NCBI GenBank assembly: GCA_026874595.1
Contig: CM049321.1
Coordinates: 19,068,979-19,132,978, forward strand
Length of the DNA stretch: 64,000 bases
DNA from: Sipunculus nudus
Taxonomy: Eukaryota > Annelida > Sipuncula > Golfingiida > Sipunculidae
Direction: 5' to 3'
Made by a program: the position numbers and the translations under genes
Part shown: piece by piece, positions 12,112 to 24,150 of the stretch
Layout of the letters: every line of letters begins with the position of its first letter
Position numbering within the stretch: the stretch's first letter is position 1
The notes under the pieces: model-generated
Database searches by the model: none
Told to the model about the DNA's origin: nothing
Seen by the model: the letters and a program-made list of their open reading frames with translations, nothing else

Positions 12112-12215
12112 AGTTTGAATCAGGATATGGGTGGACCAGACCCTGATCAGGGTTTGGACTGGTCAGAATCCTGATTGGGATTTGGTCTGGACCAATCGCC
12201 TATTGGTCAAGTTCA
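12112..12215. repeat. Palindromic-word repeat (GGACCAGACC / GGTCTGGACC)
   Basis: The words ggaccagacc, ccctgatcaggg, aatcctgatt and ggtctggacc occur in both orientations within about 100 bp, forming a compact foldback. The vocabulary resembles that of 63352-63670. No target duplication was identified. Confidence 0.5.
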
Positions 12216-12320
12216 AATAATAAAAAAAATTATTAGTTTATGTAAGTCCAAAAAGGAAAAAATTATGTCTGCTTAGGTATTCTAGCAGAAAGTAAAATAA
12301 TATATTCAAAATTTGAAGAA

Positions 12321-12322
<2 letters not shown>

Positions 12323-12385
<63 letters not shown>

Positions 12386-12414
12386 TAATGTATATATATA
12401 TATATATATATATA
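12323..12414. repeat. (AT)n microsatellite
   Basis: An almost pure AT dinucleotide run of about 90 bp, interrupted once near 12383-12391 (aaattaatg). Confidence 0.98.
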
Positions 12415-13734
12415 TAACAAAGATAAAGTGAATTAAATAACAGGTTCATGAAAAATGTACATGACACAAAAAGTTAATCAATAGTAAACCAATCTGATAA
12501 AAGAGCTACAAGTAGTAATTTGTATGTGCAGATAGAGTGTTGTGGCAGTGGACTGTGTATTGGCTGATTTTAGAGTGGAATAACACTTTGTGACCATGCC
12601 CAAAACTGAAAATTATAGAAGAACATCAGAGATTTTGAAAAAAAACTGAATAAATAAAGGACTAAAAGCAGATTAAATCAGATTACCATTGGCAATATTC
12701 TTCACTTAGCCCATTAAATCCTTTATAATCCAGTAAATCTGCTAACTAATAAAATATACCATGCATCAGCACAAAGTGTGGCTGTGACCTTATAAGTCTA
12801 GGGCTCCTTAAATCTCTGCAGTATAAAGAAAACTTTACTCCTTGCCTCAGCTAGGACTGTGTTTTACCTCTGTGTTTAACTCAAGTGTGTTACCTGTTTA
12901 CACACTGTTTATGATAACACAAGGGGAATATGTGAGCTGCAGACAGGCTACAGGGAGTCCATCATGATTGTCTGGAGTGAGTCTGCCACCTTAGACTGTA
13001 CTACAGCTTGTTTGTAGCCTGCGGAGATGATAACAGTCACTGTGCTAACATGAGGTTATCACTAGAAAAACAATTTTATTGAAATTCACACATGTTCTTG
13101 TAGTCTCACAAAGTGGAAGGGTCTTAAAATTTAAAGTTTTAGTGTTAAAAGGTGAATGTCCTGATGTTAAATGCACCTTCCAGCTAATGATTTCTGCTAT
13201 TTTCAATGTTTGTGTTAAATATCAGTATAATGACATGTTCATTGTATTCCCACTGGTCTTTGAAATGCAGAAAATCTTGAGCCTATCTTTCTGTGTAAGG
13301 TTAAAAATTCAAGTCCTGAAACTTTTGTCCACATTTTCACCAGATAAAGCCAATTAGCTAAAGATCTGCATTCTAAGGAATGCAGTCCTCTGCCGTGTTG
13401 GTGTCCATATTATCGGTGGCTCCCAAAAAGGTGTATGCATCTTTGCTGATGTTCCATAATCCAGATCATGTGCCAGATATACACTTAAATCCAATAAATT
13501 CTTCATTGGCCCATTCCCAAAATGCCCTGAAATTTCATGAGATTCAGTTCTTGACTGCGAGAGATATATTGTGAAAAAAACACACACTGGGTGAACATTA
13601 GCTGCTTTGCTAATTGTGATTTTTGGTTCAATTCCTTAAAAGGGTGCAGACGTATGTCTTAATTACGGGGTAATTTCCATAATTAGGGTACTCCTGAGTG
13701 ATTGGTCAGTAATATTTGATTTTATTTTTGACAG
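12415..13734. other. Intron upstream of the kinase exon
   Basis: No gene or repeat family recognised except a short hairpin (tgcattctaaggaatgca at 13365-13382) shared with 51070-51087. The 3' end supplies a T-rich tract and AG acceptor for the exon at 13735. Confidence 0.45.
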
Positions 13735-13809
13735 TGCGAGAACGACCTGGATCCATCAGCAGGATAAAGAAACTCAGAAAGAGGCTGTCCGCCAGTTTTG
13801 GCCGACTAT
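13735..13809 (+). CDS. Internal coding exon of a PFTAIRE-type cyclin-dependent kinase (CDK14-like), N-terminal region
   Basis: Seen: a 75-nt block open in one frame, preceded by a T-rich tract ending in acag (AG at 13733-13734) and followed by a strong donor gtaagt (13810-13815). It starts with the last two bases of a codon and ends with the first base of one, so it is symmetric and skipping it would keep frame. The 24 complete codons read RERPG followed by SISRIKKLRKRLSASFGRL. The upstream reading frame stops at 13709, which supports the acceptor. Known: CDK14 starts with a short basic segment of the form KMKKLRRTLSESFSRI ahead of its kinase domain, and the related PCTAIRE kinases start with similar basic, serine-containing segments. 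Inference: this is the orthologous exon. The family couples to cyclin Y at the membrane in Wnt signalling. The kinase domain (PFTAIRE helix, catalytic loop) was not found in the window, so those exons must lie outside. The exon itself is likely; the gene identity rests on about 17 residues. Confidence 0.62.
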
Positions 13810-14379
13810 GTAAGTACTAATAATTCATGCCTATTTGTGATGAGCTATGATTCACAGATCGCCAGTATTCAATAGTATTCATAATGCTTATAGGTGGCAT
13901 TTCAAATATAAATTTATCTATTTTTGTATTAATCTGTCTCACTATTGTTCTACCTTGTATATGTAACTTGCTTCCAAATAATTTTCCATGCCATAGCTAA
14001 AGCCACCCTTGGTGGGGGACATAGGTATATATATGATGACTGCCCATGCCCATGAATAGGTCCATCTGAGATATGGTGTTTGTGCAATATCTTGATAACA
14101 AATTGACATACAGTTACCATACTTGCAATGTTAATGCTGCATCCCTTGAAGTTCGAGGTATAAGTTAGATTATGGATGACCTCAACATAGTTTCCAAGGT
14201 CACTGAGGTAACCTTTGCTAAAATAATTTAAGCAAAACAAATTTTAAAGAGTTGCATGGAGGCACAGCCACCATCAGTTGACCGATAATGCATCTCTGGA
14301 AGTGCTAGGTCAAGTTCAAACAAGTGCATGTTGTGCAACATGTTGCATATGTGTGTGACAAAACGCTCCATGTTCCCTG

Positions 14380-14526
14380 TGTTCTGCAACATGTTTCAAG
14401 AAATAAACATTTTCTGTTTTCATGCAGCATATTGTACAGAATAATATGCATGTGTTCTGCATCATGTTTCAAGAAATAAAACAGTTTCTGTTTTCATGCA
14501 GCATATTGTACAGTATAATTTGCATG
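14380..14526. repeat. Two-copy tandem duplication, 73-bp unit
   Basis: The unit beginning tgttctgcaacatgtttcaag and ending ataatatgcatg is repeated directly at 14453-14526 with few changes. Unit 2 has catcatg for caacatg and one extra base. Confidence 0.9.
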
Positions 14527-14610
14527 GTTTCATTCTGGGGTCTGATCCAATGGTGATCCAATCCATCTCTGCAGAAATGATGGTCACATCGCTGCTGGAG
14601 ATGCCACATA

Positions 14611-16012
14611 CCGTAAAATCTCCACTTAAAACCGCACTTCCGATTAAAACCGCACCCAGACTTCGCTGAAATTCCAGGCGAGACACCGCGAGGGGCTCAA
14701 ATACTAAGAACCCCCCTTTAAAACCGCACCAACTTTCGCTACGGAATGATTTGACAAAAGACCCAATCAAGCAATCATCTAGAAATGAACACACGTAGGG
14801 TGCGACTCGGCCATTCCTGTCCACTTTAAAAATTCCCTGGGCATTTTATTTAAACACATCATAACACTTTTTTGCAGGGTCACTCAAGCATGAAGTTTGG
14901 GAAGACGTAAGGGCCGGTGAACCTCTGCCTGTTTATACAGATTTTATATTCCCTGCCATATTCATGTTTGCTACTGATTTGTCATTATATTTTGGAAAAA
15001 ATATTCTGCTGATCCATTTCAAGTCACTGTATATTTTAATTCTAAAAGTAATATTTTGAAATCTTAATTTTTGATGAAAGTTCCATTTTCTGGAATTACT
15101 CGGAAGATTCAAATCATTTTCATACCGGTTACTTTGGTATTATCTTCGTCACATAGTACGTTGACATCGCTCCATGTCACAATTTGCTGGTGCGTTTGAA
15201 AACACCGCTGGTCAACTTAACTAAATATCAAAGTAACTGAAGTTACCTTTTCGAGATACGCACATATAGGAAACATGACCCTTGAAAACGAGTGATTTTA
15301 AGGTAAAATTAAAGTGGCCAGTCCGGGTTAGCAAGTTTTTTTCCTGAAGAAAGTTTCCGTGTGGAGAGCCATTTTGTCAAGGCAGTGTTCGCGCAAGGCA
15401 CGCTGGGACGAAATAGGTGGCTGTTCTATTTACCACCCACCGCGTACAGCCGTTCAAAATATTCTTAGCAGAATACCGGGGTATTTCAGCTCATGGCGGC
15501 ACTCATACTTGATTTTAAAACGATCGTCTGCCATTGTGTGACTCTTTACGATGTCAGCTTTTTATTCATTCTACGTTTTAAACAAATAATCATTGCTAAA
15601 TAATGCCGCATATGGGTTTAAAGTAGGCTTTTATTTCAATTTTGCTTGACCATGCCCAACGAAGTGGACCGCTGTGTGTAACAGCAGGGTTGTTTTAAAC
15701 GTATTATTTGGTGACAATTACCAAGATTTTATAACAAGTTATATATCACACGAAAACTAATCAGCAATATTTAATTTATAAATAACAAATAATCGTAAAT
15801 AATACATTTACACACGACTCCCATGCATGCTAAGAACAGCCTTCGAAAGTTGCAATATTATCGCCCACGCGCCGGCCCAAAAACGATGTCTGTCAGGAAG
15901 ATATTCAGGAAACCCTTCTAGTATAAACCGCACAGTGCTTTCAGGAAATCAACCTGATTTCAAGATTTTGAATTTCTTGATTAAACCGCGGTTTTAAGTG
16001 GAGATTTTACGG
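14611..16012. mobile_element. TA-flanked inverted-repeat DNA transposon, non-autonomous, 1402 bp
   Basis: The left end CCGTAAAATCTCCACTT and the right end AAGTGGAGATTTTACGG are complementary, continuing into AAAACCGC, and both are flanked by TA (14609-14610, 16013-16014). Aaaaccgcac words recur near the left arm. An internal inverted pair (ggttactttggtatt near 15127, complement near 15226) is also present. The interior is richer in CG dinucleotides than the surrounding intron. It encodes no transposase; frames at 14462-14824 (minus) and 15359-15541 show no domain. Confidence 0.82.
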
Positions 16013-16489
16013 TAATCTCTTTCTTTTATATAGAAGGGCAGTTTGAATGGACAGTGGACAAATGATTAATTGTACTCATGAATCAGCATGCATCAACAAA
16101 CATGTAGTGTAACATATTGTATGGCTAGCTTTAGTGTTGGTTATATGATGCAAGCAAGTGCAGCTTTGGCAAGGTTTGGCACAATCCTGTCAAGATTCAA
16201 CTCTCAAATATGCAACCGTCCCTCTACATAGAACCTGATGGACAAGATAGGTCCATACTGCCAATCAAGTGTCCCTTTAAGTTTAAATAGGCTTTTAGAC
16301 CAGACTAAACAGTGCTTATTTGTGATTTGCCATTGCACTTGTTTGAAGAGCCCCTGGCAGAATCACTTAAATTAACTGTGCAGCTGCAATGTAGTACCAT
16401 ATCATGGTATTGTGAAATTAAAGGAGAAAGGGTTTAGGATTTACCATTTGCAACATTCTGTAGAACATTTTATGGTGTATACCTACTAT

Positions 16490-17233
16490 CAAGTCTGATG
16501 CAGTTATACTTTCACAGACCTTGATTCAGTGTATGTTTCATATATAATGAACAAGGCAGTTGAACCAATCAAATGTACCCTGCACTCTTTTTCTATGTGG
16601 CAACCAAAGCATGCCTGGTGCTAGTTTGTTATCAGTGTAATACTATCTTCATACTGTATGGTTGGCGGCAGCTATGCTCTCACAGGCCTTGGTTCAGTGT
16701 CTATATATATAATGAACAAGGCTGTTGAACCAATCAAATAACTCAAGAAGACTTATTCTACAACTTAGTACAAGGCAACGGAAGCATGTCTGGTGCTTGT
16801 TTTCTATTGGTGCAATAAAGATCCTCAAACTATACAGTTGGTGGCAGCTATATATTCACAAACCTTCATTCACTGGCTATTTCATTTATAATGAAAAATG
16901 CAATAGAACCAATCAAATGACTCCTGCACAATTGTTCTACACGACAGCTGGAGCATGTCTGGTGCTTGTTCAAGACCAATTGTTTATCATTGCTTGGAGG
17001 GCATTGGGATTTGACTAATCAAAAAAAGCCTTATAAACCTGTCCCATTTCTTCTGGATGTGTTCCTATTCAGATGGTTTGTAAACAGTATATTTTTTACA
17101 TTTTGCTGATTGGATTTGATTGGCAAATGTTATTTCTTTTGGAGGACTTGCAGTCGTGTTCATTGTTCGTGAAATAGATGCTAGAGCAGCTTGCTGAATC
17201 AAGGTCTGTGAAAGTGTAGCTATCACAGACTTG
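16490..17233. mobile_element. Inverted-repeat element containing three tandem 168-177-bp units
   Basis: The left end CAAGTCTGATG through ctttcacagaccttgattcag is complementary to the right end, ctgaatcaaggtctgtgaaag through CAGACTTG, over about 40 bp with small gaps. Between them, units starting at cagaccttgattcag (16515), caggccttggttcag (16683) and caaaccttcattcac (16860) repeat, each carrying aatgaacaagg.agttgaacc and gcatg.ctggtgct. A clear target duplication was not found, so the exact ends and class are uncertain. Confidence 0.65.
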
Positions 17234-20200
17234 AAAGTATGCAGTTTTATACCTTTAATTAAGAACATCAGTTCCTCTCTTATTTGAATTTATATCATTT
17301 ATGTAATATATTAAAAGGTTAAAAATAAAAGCTAAAAAGAAAAACAATACAGGTGTACTTAAATTTTCTTTCTTAACTCTAAATACAAAGCATCAGATAA
17401 TTTTCAGTTGTAGTCACCTTCTCAGTAGCATATATACACCTCAGGAACCTTCAATGAATGATGCTTATATTAAAGAGAAGTGAGGAAATACTTGATGCCT
17501 TTTTATGTGTTATTGCTCACCAAATCAAAGTGTGCAAAGCCTTGAAGGGCTCGCTTTCTATATATTATGACTGGAACTGTAGGGATCCCTTCTAGCCTTG
17601 TGAGGATTTCTTATGGTTCACTGTAATACCCAAGTGTTGATCCACCATCAGGGCAACAAGTGTTAATTTGGCAGGATTTGAAATCAGGAGGACATTGTAT
17701 TCTAACCTCCGTCTTTCTAAATCTGGTTGTTTCTTTAAATATTTTATATATGTATCAGTATTGTATCTCAAAACGATATTGGGAGAAAAAAAAATTGTAT
17801 TATATAGAGATTTTAAAATCTCTGTGAATCGGAAGAACTTATCAATTTCAGAGATATTGCTATCCAAGATGTAGATTATGCAAGATAATTTTAGCCAGCT
17901 TGTACAACATCTGTTCAGAAATTGAAAATAAAGTTATGACTGCTGTTTGCTGACACCTAGTGGAATATTTTAATATTAAGGAAAATAAGGTTATGAAACA
18001 TTTCACCTCATCAATATTCATCATATACCTAATTACAGTTATCTGTAAGTTTAATTTATTTAAGCTATTTAGTGTTGTTGGGTCATTTGCTCTTTGTGCA
18101 TTGTCCTAAGTCTGATGGACTCTCCTCCATAGAATTAGAAGTGGTTGTGTTTAGAAAAATCCCAGACAAGAACACCTACAGAAACCATTACCAGGCTTTA
18201 GAAATTTGAGCCTGCAATATCAGTAACAGTTTACCCCACTCTGTGCCAGATAAAGTGCTTGTGAATTGACCCCTGGTCAGTCTGCCAGCTCCCCAGACTG
18301 CTGATTCAGACTCTGCATAATAAACTGACACAGCATATGCTATGCTGGAGGGGTCTTCTCCCATGAGGAGCAATCTTACAGCAAATAGTGCTGTCAGGGT
18401 TCAACATTTACTTTTTAAGAATAAATATATATTGCCAATTTGATTTGATTTATCAAAGAAAATTAAGGATATGCCTAATAAGGGCCCTGCTTAGGCCATC
18501 CTTGAAAAAATCTGAATTGGGGCTAACCCTGCCGGTGGAGTTTTTTGGCTGCTGCTTGAAATTTTTTTTAACAAATCTGCAAATAAATATTTTTTGTAAG
18601 ATCTGCCGCAAGTGCACCTGGGCCCATTAAAATCTGCTTTCATGTGTTAGAAAAATAGCCCTTCTATTACATTCTTAGATGCTCTTAATTTCCATTATGA
18701 AAGGTATTACCTGACGTTGGCGATCCTTTAATTTTAACCTTAAAAATACAGTAGTCAGATTGTGCCTATATATATATGTTGAACGAAAGGTACACTTGTG
18801 CACAATAGGAGAAACACTGCCGGGGAAACTGCCCCCAAATATCCTCATTCTGCATATGGAATTGTAGCTTTACTTGCCACAGCCAAGCAGCTAACTGTTA
18901 ACATGGAACCCTGGCTATGTCAGCTGTTTGCTGTCTGTTAAAAATCCCTGCTGACTTGGCCAAATTGCATACCCCATTCACACATCAATCTGTTCCAAAT
19001 GGCTCAAGAACATCAGTGAAAGGAACATTCACCAGGGACAGACTATCAGGGGACATTTATATTGTAAGAATTCAAGGCTAATGAGGACTTGTTCCAGGAG
19101 ATTTAGTCTTTAGTCTAAATAATGCTTCCAAATCATTTAGTTTTAATCAGATCCTTGCTGGCCTCATCTGTGCTTCATTTGCCAAGGGCACCAATTTATA
19201 TCTTTGTTTCATCATCACACGTGGAAGATTTACCTGTAGAAAAGCATGAATTGGTTCTGAATTTGGATTTAGACCAACTTGAAAAGCTGATCAACCAGCT
19301 CATTTTTGTCTCAAGACAGGTCTATCACTGCACAAAATTTCTTCGACATCCATTATTCTTGAGAAATCTTATACACACTTCAACAGACAAACAAAAAGAC
19401 AGACAGACAACAAACAGACATGTGGTGGACATGACCTTTTTTGACAAAGCTAGGTTATGAATCTACATGTGCTAGAAAAAAAGAGAATTTAGACTGGACT
19501 GAAAAGCAGTCAAAAAGATTACACTTAGACCTCCACTCTTATCAGCCTTTGAGGGTGTTTGGGAAATGAAAGAAATGTGTATCAAAATGCTGATGCCTCT
19601 TGGCAAAGATATAACAAAAAGTTGATCCAGGATTTCAGAGGAATAATAGTTTCTGTTATAAGAAAGTCATAAATTCTGTGTAATTGCAACGGCTTGAACA
19701 TATTTATAAATGTGATTTTGTATAATGATACCTTCAGATTTGTAACTGTATCTACACATTTGTGGTACCATTAATATGCATGATTGATCCTCTAGGATCA
19801 AAACAAGGAGAAATTTAGGATCCATGAAAACAATCATGCCTATAGTGATGCAAGATGAACATCATTTCAAATACTGCTAAAAACCAATGAATACAACAAT
19901 ATTGAGAAAAAGTTTCCCTGCAAATATCAAATTATTCATCCTTTAATAAGAAATTAGGCATTTTAATAAAAGTATCAATATTATGTCATATTAACTGGCT
20001 CTAAGTAAGTAGGAAATTGGTGTGGCATGTCATACATCATTAACCTTTTGGTAGGAAATGAATCAATGGATGGCCCATATCTTTGAGTGATGGATGTTAA
20101 CGGCAAGAGATGAAACAGTCCCAGACCACACCTCCATTAGTGATCATGCACCATGCAAAGAGATTATCCCGTCGCTGGGAGGTTATTGATCTGTGCGTAA

Positions 20201-20557
20201 ATTACATTTAAGTTTTAATCAACCATATTACAATGTAACAAACACTTCAGTGGTGGTCTGTGGATTCTACAAGGCTGGGCAGATCACCAAAAGGTCAAGG
20301 TCAGTAGATGACCAGAAAAGGTCAAGGTCAGGGTTTGTGCTTCAGTTGTGAGTAGAAAATAATAATGAGACACCTGGAGTACTCTCTTGATTCATATTTG
20401 TTTAGAATTTGCAATGATCATAAATTTTCTTTGAGTGGATGAAAATTACCCATCAAAAGAAATACGTCTTTAGCAGCAATACTTAATGAGCATGTCTTCG
20501 AATTCATGGTTAATTCTCAGGATAAACATGGCCTTGGATAAATTTGAATTTTCAGAT
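17234..20557. other. Intronic DNA, nothing recognised
   Basis: No exon, RNA or repeat family could be supported. Several frames of 60-112 codons (for example 19122-19460) have no recognisable domain and no splice-site support. Near 20288-20335 there are three aaggtcaaggtca-like motifs. Confidence 0.4.
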
Positions 20558-21628
20558 TGCACAGGGAGGTTATGAGTTCAAATCTCAGCTGAGAAGATAT
20601 TTCAAGGTCAGCCCTCACCAAGGGTGCGCACTCTGCAGGCTTAATGATAAGGTTGTGTGCCCCACACCTGTGTATCACTCACTTAAGGTTGCATTTTTAG
20701 GGAGTTCTGTGGTATTATAAAAGACTCTGCAATGGGAATTATTACACATCCAGGACCTGCAGGTGAACTAGACACTGGGCCTGGGTGGCAATGGATAAAA
20801 TATATTAAATGCAATAGGAAGAGAGTTCTTCTGCCCTTTCAGGTATATATATATATATCTAGTTCACAAACAGAAGTGGAGTTCTGCAGATGTACATACT
20901 AAGATTATTTGTATCCCCAGACAAAGTCGGGATACTATGGTTACACAACGGTCCCGCCGCCGCAGAAAAACCTTGTGAGCTGGATCACTCAAAAAATATT
21001 TCACTGATCTTTTTCAAACTTTACATTTGTATAGATATAGGTAAGGGGATGAAGCCTATTTAAATGGGGTCATGACCTATGCTAGGAGAGTGACCTTGAC
21101 CTTGAATAGGTCCATTTTTGCTGAAAATAACACAAATTCTTAAATATCTCAAGTAAGCTTGCATGGACTGGTCCAAAAATCAAGGTGACCGAAGATCTTG
21201 GATAGCCTTGTGATATACCGGAAACTGGTGGCGCCACCTATTGTTCTTTTCTTGTTTTTACGCCTTTAGTACCCCCATAATTGCCACTTGACAGTACTGT
21301 AAGCATTATAAGTCAAAAACTAATGGACAGATTTATTTCATATTATGCACATGTAGAGAGATGGGTTATGGGATGAGGTCTGTTTACATTTGGGTCATGA
21401 CCTTTACCATGAGAGTGGCCTTGACCTTTAATGTGTCCATATTTGGTGAAAATCACACACCTCGTATGATATCTCCAGTGTTGATAGCCATATGGATTTC
21501 AAACGTGACTTATGTATGGCCCACCACATGAGGTCAAAGGTCAAGGTCACAGGACCAATATCTTCAAAAAGATTGTGGATTCATAGATAGAAGAAACAAT
21601 TATAATTGCATGCCAAGTGTCAGTATAT

Positions 21629-21951
21629 TGACACAATGTGGTAATGAACAGTCCAATTGTATATAATGTCCGGTGGGTCACAGTTTATGTGTCAAAGTAA
21701 TGTTTATAATAACATAGCGTTCGTTCAGATGTTCCGTTGTCCGGAGGGCGCAGCGGGAGAAACTCGACCAGATTACGTCCGTGCAGACACGAGGGTACAT
21801 CCAAAACTGGTGGGCTGGCGGGGTGGGGTCCGGAGGCGGGAAACCCCGCATGGCAGTAACCGATAGCTTGCGAGAGGGCTCGCATGACTGGTATTGATAT
21901 TTCGCGAGAGGACTCGCAAACTGGAGCTATTTTATTGTACTTCTTATTACA
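21629..21951 (-). repeat. 3' LTR (minus-strand element)
   Basis: 323 bp, TG...CA. Compared with the partner LTR I count three differences, all C/T transitions (near 21661, 21673 and 21716), so about 99% identity. It contains the inverted pair gcgagaggg / ctcgc and a related one 25 bp further on. Confidence 0.92.
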
Positions 21952-22038
21952 CTGCCCCCCTCCTGCTGTGATGAGTCCCCTCAGAACACTAATCATGTTG
22001 AATGGTGACCCGGAGTGGAGTGCGAGGCCGGTCTTGCC

Positions 22039-23226
22039 TTAATGAAATTTCCTGGTCACATGGTGACCGTAGGGATGGTTCCTCGAGGAAGCCTGTCGGG
22101 GACCCCGGGTTCCTGGTACTGTAGTAGCGGCGGCAGAGCTCCGTGGTCGTGCAGGGCCTCTGAGAATGAAGGTTCTCCCATCCGCCGGGCGGAGGCTGGA
22201 AACTGACATGTTAACCCCTGCCGCCGCTAAGAGCCTTAGCACAATACGCCAATGCGAACAGTCTCGCAAGTTGGTTGGCCTGATGGGGTTAAAGGGGCCT
22301 TCTGTCTCACACCATTCTGAGCTCGAGTAGTACTCGGACTCAGTAGGGCTGAGCCGTGGTGGCTGACTCAGACTGATGCCTTTCCGACGGATGTAAGCCG
22401 GCAACTCTCTCACCCCTCTGCAACCTACCGCTGTTGCAAGCTGACGCAGGAAATGGCGCATACTAGCAATCCAGTCCACCACGGAAACATTTGCTCTTGG
22501 TGGTTCATTTCTCGGAGTATGTGTCTCGATACCCCTTGTCCTGGTCTCATGATAATGAGCTCTGGCACGTTCCCGAGGCCTTGGGCGTCGAGGGCCAGCC
22601 GCTCTTTCTCTTTGCTCAATGACCCGAAGCTGCTGCTCAAGGTCATTGTCAGTTCTGAGTGGTGGTGGCATGTCGTCATCCAGGCCATGGAACCCGTACG
22701 GATCTTTCACATTAGTGGTCATCCGACCTCTTGTTGGAGATCTTAGGTCTGGATTTGGCCCAACTTGATCCTCTATGTTAGCCGGAACAGACCTCCGCTG
22801 GTCTGTGTCTCGTCCTCCATGGACCCGATCAGGATGTTCCCGATCAGCGCGTATTTCAGAACAGTAAGGTCGGAGAAACGTAGGTTCTTGGGGCGTTTGG
22901 AGATCTGGGGCAGCGGCACCTAGTGGCTCTTGTTCATGGTCTTCAGGGCGAGGGCCTTCTGGAGGCGCTTGTGACGATAGTTGGAGGGCATCCAAACGGC
23001 TCAACATTGCAGCCTGAGTTTCCTGGAGCAATGCTGTTTGTCGCTCCTGGGCTTGTCATTGCCCCTCCATTATCTGCCTAAGAGCAAGCAGGACATCTGC
23101 CATACCAGTTTCTAGCTCACCGCCTACTGCCTGGTCATGAGCACCACCCTCTGCTGCTGCCTGCTGGTGGGCTGATGAATGATCATCATGGGTATTGTCC
23201 TGTTTCCGGTGTTTCCCCCCTGGCAT
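22039..23226 (-). pseudogene. Gag-like reading frame of the LTR retrotransposon, interrupted by one stop
   Basis: One frame is open from a methionine at 23224-23226 to the stop at 22039-22041, broken by a single in-frame TGA at 23056-23058. The downstream part alone is open for 330 codons. The predicted product is hydrophilic, with glutamine- and glutamate-rich likely coiled-coil stretches near the break (ALRQIMEGQ before it, MLSRLDALQLS after it). It then has an arginine-rich middle (RRPRPRERARAHYHE), a tryptophan-containing helical patch (VSVVDWIASMRHFLRQLATA) and a basic C-terminus. Position after the leader and before the purine tract fits Gag. No CCHC zinc knuckle or enzymatic motif was seen. 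Similarity to a named Gag family could not be confirmed. Confidence 0.62.
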
Positions 23227-23589
23227 TTTGATTATTATTACTGACGATCCAAACACTCACTGTTGCTCACTGTTGCTTGCCAAAGTCCCCAATCAAAAAT
23301 ATAAAATTTTACTTGGTTGCTTTACAATAATGATGGTGGAATTAATAAAGAGTGTTGATTTATTTATTGACGGAATTTCTTCAAGTTTGATTTTACTTAC
23401 GCACTACAATGCTATTACCAAACAAATATACTTGTTATTGGATGATGTGAATGATGCCAAACGGTCAACTGAGTGCACTAAACGATGTATTCAGCAGGGA
23501 GTGAACATGAAACAATTCACTCGAGGGAAAGCACAGAATAGCACCTATAAGCAACCGTAAGGATTTTGTAGATGCCAAATTATCAATTT

Positions 23590-24150
23590 TTCGAGAAATG
23601 AAGACGAATAAATAAAAGTGAATAAATCAATAAAATCAATTAATCAAAAAAAATAATGAACTAATTAAAATTAATCAATCTATTCAGATCAATTCAATTC
23701 AATTAATTTATGCAAAATCATTCAATTAAACATTTAAAAATCAAATCATCCAATCTAAACAATCAATCTAAAATCAATAAATTGATTAATTAAAAATTAA
23801 TCAATCAGATCCAATTAATCGATCAAAAATCAATCGAACAATAACTTATTCACATCAATCTAATGAACCAATCCAAGATCAATCGATCATTTAATTTAAA
23901 TTTTAATTAATCCAATTTAATCAATCAACCCAAAATCAATCGATCAATCAACTATTTCCAATCAATCTAATTAATTAATTCAAGAACAATTAACCAATTA
24001 ATTAAAGATTAATTAATCCAATTAATTAATGCAATTCATAATCAACAAATTTCAGCCGAATTCAGTTTGATTAATCAATAAAAAATCAATCAAATCAATC
24101 AAATGATCAACTGATCAAAGCTAATTTACACAATCAAATTTATTCACTAT
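23590..24150. repeat. Low-complexity AATC/ATTA tract in the LTR element leader
   Basis: About 560 bp composed almost wholly of aatcaat, aattaatc and gatcaat words. It is far more AT-rich than the flanking GC-rich parts of the same element. It lies between the 5' LTR/leader (24150-25037) and the gag-like frame, in the position of a long untranslated leader. Confidence 0.85.

Noticed and set aside
14878-14906. A 29-nt microexon with good acceptor and donor that continues the kinase exon's frame
   Set aside because: It lies inside the TA-flanked inverted-repeat transposon 14611-16012, so the splice-like signals are most likely chance.
21657-21866. Identical 69-codon frames in both LTRs (also 25066-25275)
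   Set aside because: They are duplicated because LTRs are duplicated, and they run antisense to the element; no evidence of a gene.
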